This document shows positions 11,364 through 13,647 of a stretch of 13,647 nucleotides of DNA, one piece after another. The stretch comes from a bacterium (GTDB lineage Bacteria; Hydrogenedentota; Hydrogenedentia; Hydrogenedentiales; SLHB01). The stretch spans positions 1 through 13,647 of the forward strand of contig JAAEQP010000408.1 of the NCBI GenBank assembly GCA_024231375.1. Reading direction: 5' to 3'. The notes beneath the pieces were generated by a model. That model was not told where the DNA came from and ran no database searches. It saw nothing but the letters and a program-made list of their open reading frames with translations. The translations under genes and the position numbers were made by a program. Every line of letters begins with the position of its first letter. Positions within the stretch are counted from its first letter, which is position 1.

Positions 11364-13647
11364 ATGGCACAGCGTTCAGGTTCGGGAACAAACCTTCGGT
11401 CTGCGGCGACGTTCGCCCTGGCTGACACTTGGTATGCGGCGACGAATACCATTACGGTGGGAGCGCAAGCAAACGCGCTCATGGTTGGCATCACCAGCGC
11501 GGTGGCCTCGCCGGGCGACGTGGAGTTATACTTCACGCACAGCCACGATGGCGGGAGCACATACTTCACGCTGGGGTCCGGCTCGGAAGACCCCGAGGTT
11601 TTCGGGCCCATCGGGTTTACGGGTGCCGCCCAGTCCAGGTCGCGCGTCATCCCGGGCCTGATGCCGGGCGAAATTATCCAGTTGTATTTCCGCGCGAGCG
11701 CCAACGCCGCAAGCTCTACCCTGGCGATTGAGGCGACGTCGTTCATGACGGAGTCTAGCGCCCTGGTTATGGGAGACGTCTCAGTTGGCGACGTGGAAGT
11801 CAATCTAGAGAACGTCACAGAGAACGAGGACGCCGCGCTTGGCACGAGCCACCCCACGCTGGTCGTGGGAAACAGGGTTGCAGACCTGGACGGCACGGCG
11901 CTCCCGACGCAGGGCGGCACAGAGGGGGACACCATTATCGCCGCGCACAGTGGGGAGGGTGTCGCGTATGGCTCCCCCACCACAATCGACGGCAGCGATA
12001 GCGCGGCGGCGGTAGAGGACGAGGCCAAGGGCAGCGGCAAGGGAACCGCTGTGGTTATGGCAGGCGGCACGGTGGCCACTCTGGACGGGACAGCAATCCC
12101 GACGCTGGGAGACACGGAGGGAGACGCCTCCTCGCAGAGTCTGTCGCCGCAAGGCGTGGCCATGGAGATTGTAACCACCCTGGACGGAGAGGCCACGCCC
12201 GTTGCGATGGAGGACGCCGCCAAGGCGGCCGGCGTGGGAACCGCCGTTGTCATGGGCGGGAGCACGGTAGCAGACTTCGACGGCTCCGCTATCCCGACCC
12301 TGGGAGATACGCAGGGAGATGTAGCATCTTCCGCAGTGTCTGGGCAGGGCGTCGCGTTTACCACTGTCACCACGACAGACGGCGCGAGTACTCCCATCGT
12401 TGCGCACGATGCCGCGATGGCGGGGGCTACCGGGGGAGACGTTGGTCAGACGGTCATGGCGGAAGCCGAGACGCTGGGTGCTGTCTCCACAGTGAACGCT
12501 GCCGGTGACGCGACGAGGATTAAGGCGAGCACTAGCGGAATCCTTCACGCCACCATCACGGACCCCACGGGGGCAAGCGACGTGGGCGCGGCGATGGCGG
12601 CCAGCTTGGCAGAGATTGATAACGCCGTTGTAGTGGACGACGCCGCATTCACGCCGGCCACCACGAGTGTGGTTATGGCGGGGGCGACGTTTGACGACGC
12701 CTCCCCAGACTCGATAGACGAGGGCGACGGGGGGGCGCTGCGCTGCTCTGCCAATCGCAACCTTTACGGGACAGTGCGAGATGCAGCCGGGAACGAGCGC
12801 GGGGCGAACGTCACAGCGTCCTACGAATTAAACGTCATTGAGAGCAACATCGGGACGGCCATTGGAACAGACGGCGCAGCCGGGCCCGCTGCTGTTGTGT
12901 CGGTCGGCGGCACGCAGTCGTCGGGCGAGATTGAGGAGTTGCGCGTCGACTCAGACGGCCACCTCCAGGCCGACGTGCTCACCCTCCCCGGTGGGCTGAT
13001 TGGATATGCGGAGGACGTCGCCCACGGAGACGGTGACATCGGACTGCAGATGCTCACCCGGCGCATCGATGCGGCCGCGTCTAGTGCGGGGACGAGCGGC
13101 GACTATGCCACCCTGAACACGGACGCCACTGGGCAGTGCTGGGTGGTTGATGCTGCCGGGAATACTCTACTGGGAACCATCGACACAGACACGGGGGTTA
13201 TCGCAGGCGACACCACGAGCATCGACGCCAAGTTGCCGGGCACGCTGGGGCAAAAGGCTATGGCGGCATCCCTTGCCGTTGTGCTTGCGTCCGACCAGAC
13301 CTCCATCCCCACCACTTGCGGCGGGACTCGGACAGTCACGAGCGCAACGGGTAGCGGTAGCGGAACGATTGCAACCGCAACGCCGGGTGCAGATGCAGAC
13401 CTGAAGAGCGTTACCATTCTTTTCGGTGGTGCGCTTGCTGCGGCTGAGACAGTGACCGTTAGTATCGATGCGCTAGACGGTGGCGATTACGATGCAGTTT
13501 TGAAAACGGTGGACGTCGGTACATCCGGGTTGACTTCGTTTAGTTGGGTCACTGACCACCCGCTTGAAAGCGGGGATGCTATCGTTGTGGCACTTAGCGC
13601 CAACACCGGTAATAAGACCTGGGGTGTTCGCGTAGTCACGGATGCGA
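11364..13647 (+). CDS. Large repeat-containing tail or fibre-like virion protein (3' end beyond window)
   Basis: At least 761 codons, open to the window edge with no stop. ATG 11364 follows AAGGAG (11348-11353), ten bases away. Residues 1-125 form a beta-sandwich-like domain (VELYFTHSHDGGSTYFTLGSG). Residues 165-359 are three tandem 65-residue repeats. A related unit follows with DDAAFTPATTSVVMAG ... RDAAG (425-477), a pattern common in phage adsorption and fibre proteins. Residues 619-651 (SIDAKLPGTLGQKAMAASLAVVLASDQTSIPTT) are the LPaalGQ-tma-SL-VVLASDQ signature seen in many virion and fibre proteins. The segment to the edge reads as another beta-sandwich. Very Gly/Ala/Thr/Asp-rich with few cysteines. 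Likely role is host contact or a tail or capsid fibre. Confidence 0.8.
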   Translation, partial: MAQRSGSGTNLRSAATFALADTWYAATNTITVGAQANALMVGITSAVASPGDVELYFTHSHDGGSTYFTLGSGSEDPEVFGPIGFTGAAQSRSRVIPGLMPGEIIQLYFRASANAASSTLAIEATSFMTESSALVMGDVSVGDVEVNLENVTENEDAALGTSHPTLVVGNRVADLDGTALPTQGGTEGDTIIAAHSGEGVAYGSPTTIDGSDSAAAVEDEAKGSGKGTAVVMAGGTVATLDGTAIPTLGDTEGDASSQSLSPQGVAMEIVTTLDGEATPVAMEDAAKAAGVGTAVVMGGSTVADFDGSAIPTLGDTQGDVASSAVSGQGVAFTTVTTTDGASTPIVAHDAAMAGATGGDVGQTVMAEAETLGAVSTVNAAGDATRIKASTSGILHATITDPTGASDVGAAMAASLAEIDNAVVVDDAAFTPATTSVVMAGATFDDASPDSIDEGDGGALRCSANRNLYGTVRDAAGNERGANVTASYELNVIESNIGTAIGTDGAAGPAAVVSVGGTQSSGEIEELRVDSDGHLQADVLTLPGGLIGYAEDVAHGDGDIGLQMLTRRIDAAASSAGTSGDYATLNTDATGQCWVVDAAGNTLLGTIDTDTGVIAGDTTSIDAKLPGTLGQKAMAASLAVVLASDQTSIPTTCGGTRTVTSATGSGSGTIATATPGADADLKSVTILFGGALAAAETVTVSIDALDGGDYDAVLKTVDVGTSGLTSFSWVTDHPLESGDAIVVALSANTGNKTWGVRVVTDA
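11856..12440 (+). repeat. Three tandem 195-base (65-residue) coding repeats
   Basis: Units 11856-12050, 12051-12245 and 12246-12440 align without gaps at the protein level. Shared core: VVM-x-G-x-TVA-x2-DG-x-AIPTLGDT-x-GD (first 25 residues), then QGVA, VTT-x-DG, TP and DAA. Units 2 and 3 agree at about 37 of 65 residues by hand count; unit 1 is more diverged (VADLDGTALPTQGGTEGD). Third codon positions differ widely, so this is an old duplication. A fourth, degenerate unit with a three-residue insertion starts at 12441. Confidence 0.8.

Noticed and set aside
11147..12397. Long minus-strand open frame (416 codons), with others at 11805-12548 and 2834-3631
   Set aside because: They lie opposite well-supported + strand genes, have compositions typical of antisense frames in GC-rich DNA, and show no motifs or ribosome binding sites.
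17..13647. Full reassignment of UGA to a sense codon in this genome
   Set aside because: Only one gene has an internal TGA, Trp is regularly encoded by TGG, and reading the TGATGA at the end of the first gene as sense would run into a non-coding frame of the next gene.
1..13647. CRISPR array, insertion sequence, attachment site or defence system
   Set aside because: No regularly spaced direct repeats with spacers, transposase, terminal inverted repeats or recognised defence genes are visible.

Overview
The window is a stretch of a GC-rich genome of a tailed double-stranded DNA phage or prophage (Caudoviricetes). All recognisable genes lie on the + strand, packed end to end with 1 to 14 base overlaps (TAATG, TGATG, TAGTG junctions). 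They include terminase, portal, MuF-like, scaffold, major capsid and tail-type proteins. No integrase, repressor, lysis or replication gene is in view, so lifestyle and host cannot be judged.

Layout. (1) 17-1259: four small genes before the terminase. Three combine a helical or coiled-coil N-terminus with a four-cysteine C-terminus, and the fourth resembles Ead/Ea22-type phage proteins. (2) 1263-2690: large terminase subunit (TerL) with every expected motif, but apparently starting at CTG and interrupted by one in-frame TGA followed directly by a stable hairpin. (3) 2690-4378: portal. (4) 4378-5115: a protein with a His/Cys dyad pattern like caspase/DUF4347 (clan CD) proteins, sitting where HK97-type phages carry the prohead protease. 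(5) 5115-6269: four small overlapping genes of unknown function. (6) 6259-7937: MuF-like head protein, then a Mu gpG/HK97 gp10-like neck or tail-completion protein. (7) 7938-8105: the only sizeable intergenic gap, with GC hairpins. (8) 8106-10124: scaffold, major capsid protein, and a small beta-rich structural protein behind a very strong ribosome binding site. (9) 10158-11356: a CxxCxxCC cysteine-cluster (YkgJ-type) protein and an unrecognised 242-residue protein. (10) 11364 to the window end: a long, open-ended, repeat-containing tail or fibre-like protein.

How the genes work together: TerL cuts and pumps DNA through the portal into a capsid built from the major capsid protein on the scaffold. 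The MuF-like and gpG-like proteins belong to the portal/neck, and the final gene probably starts the tail or adsorption module. The order portal, F-like, G-like, scaffold, capsid recalls phage Mu, but the serine protease of Mu is absent and a putative cysteine peptidase follows the portal.

Most worth checking are the interrupted terL with its UGA-hairpin, the near absence of TGA as a stop codon (1 of 18 complete genes), and the caspase-like protein in the head operon.
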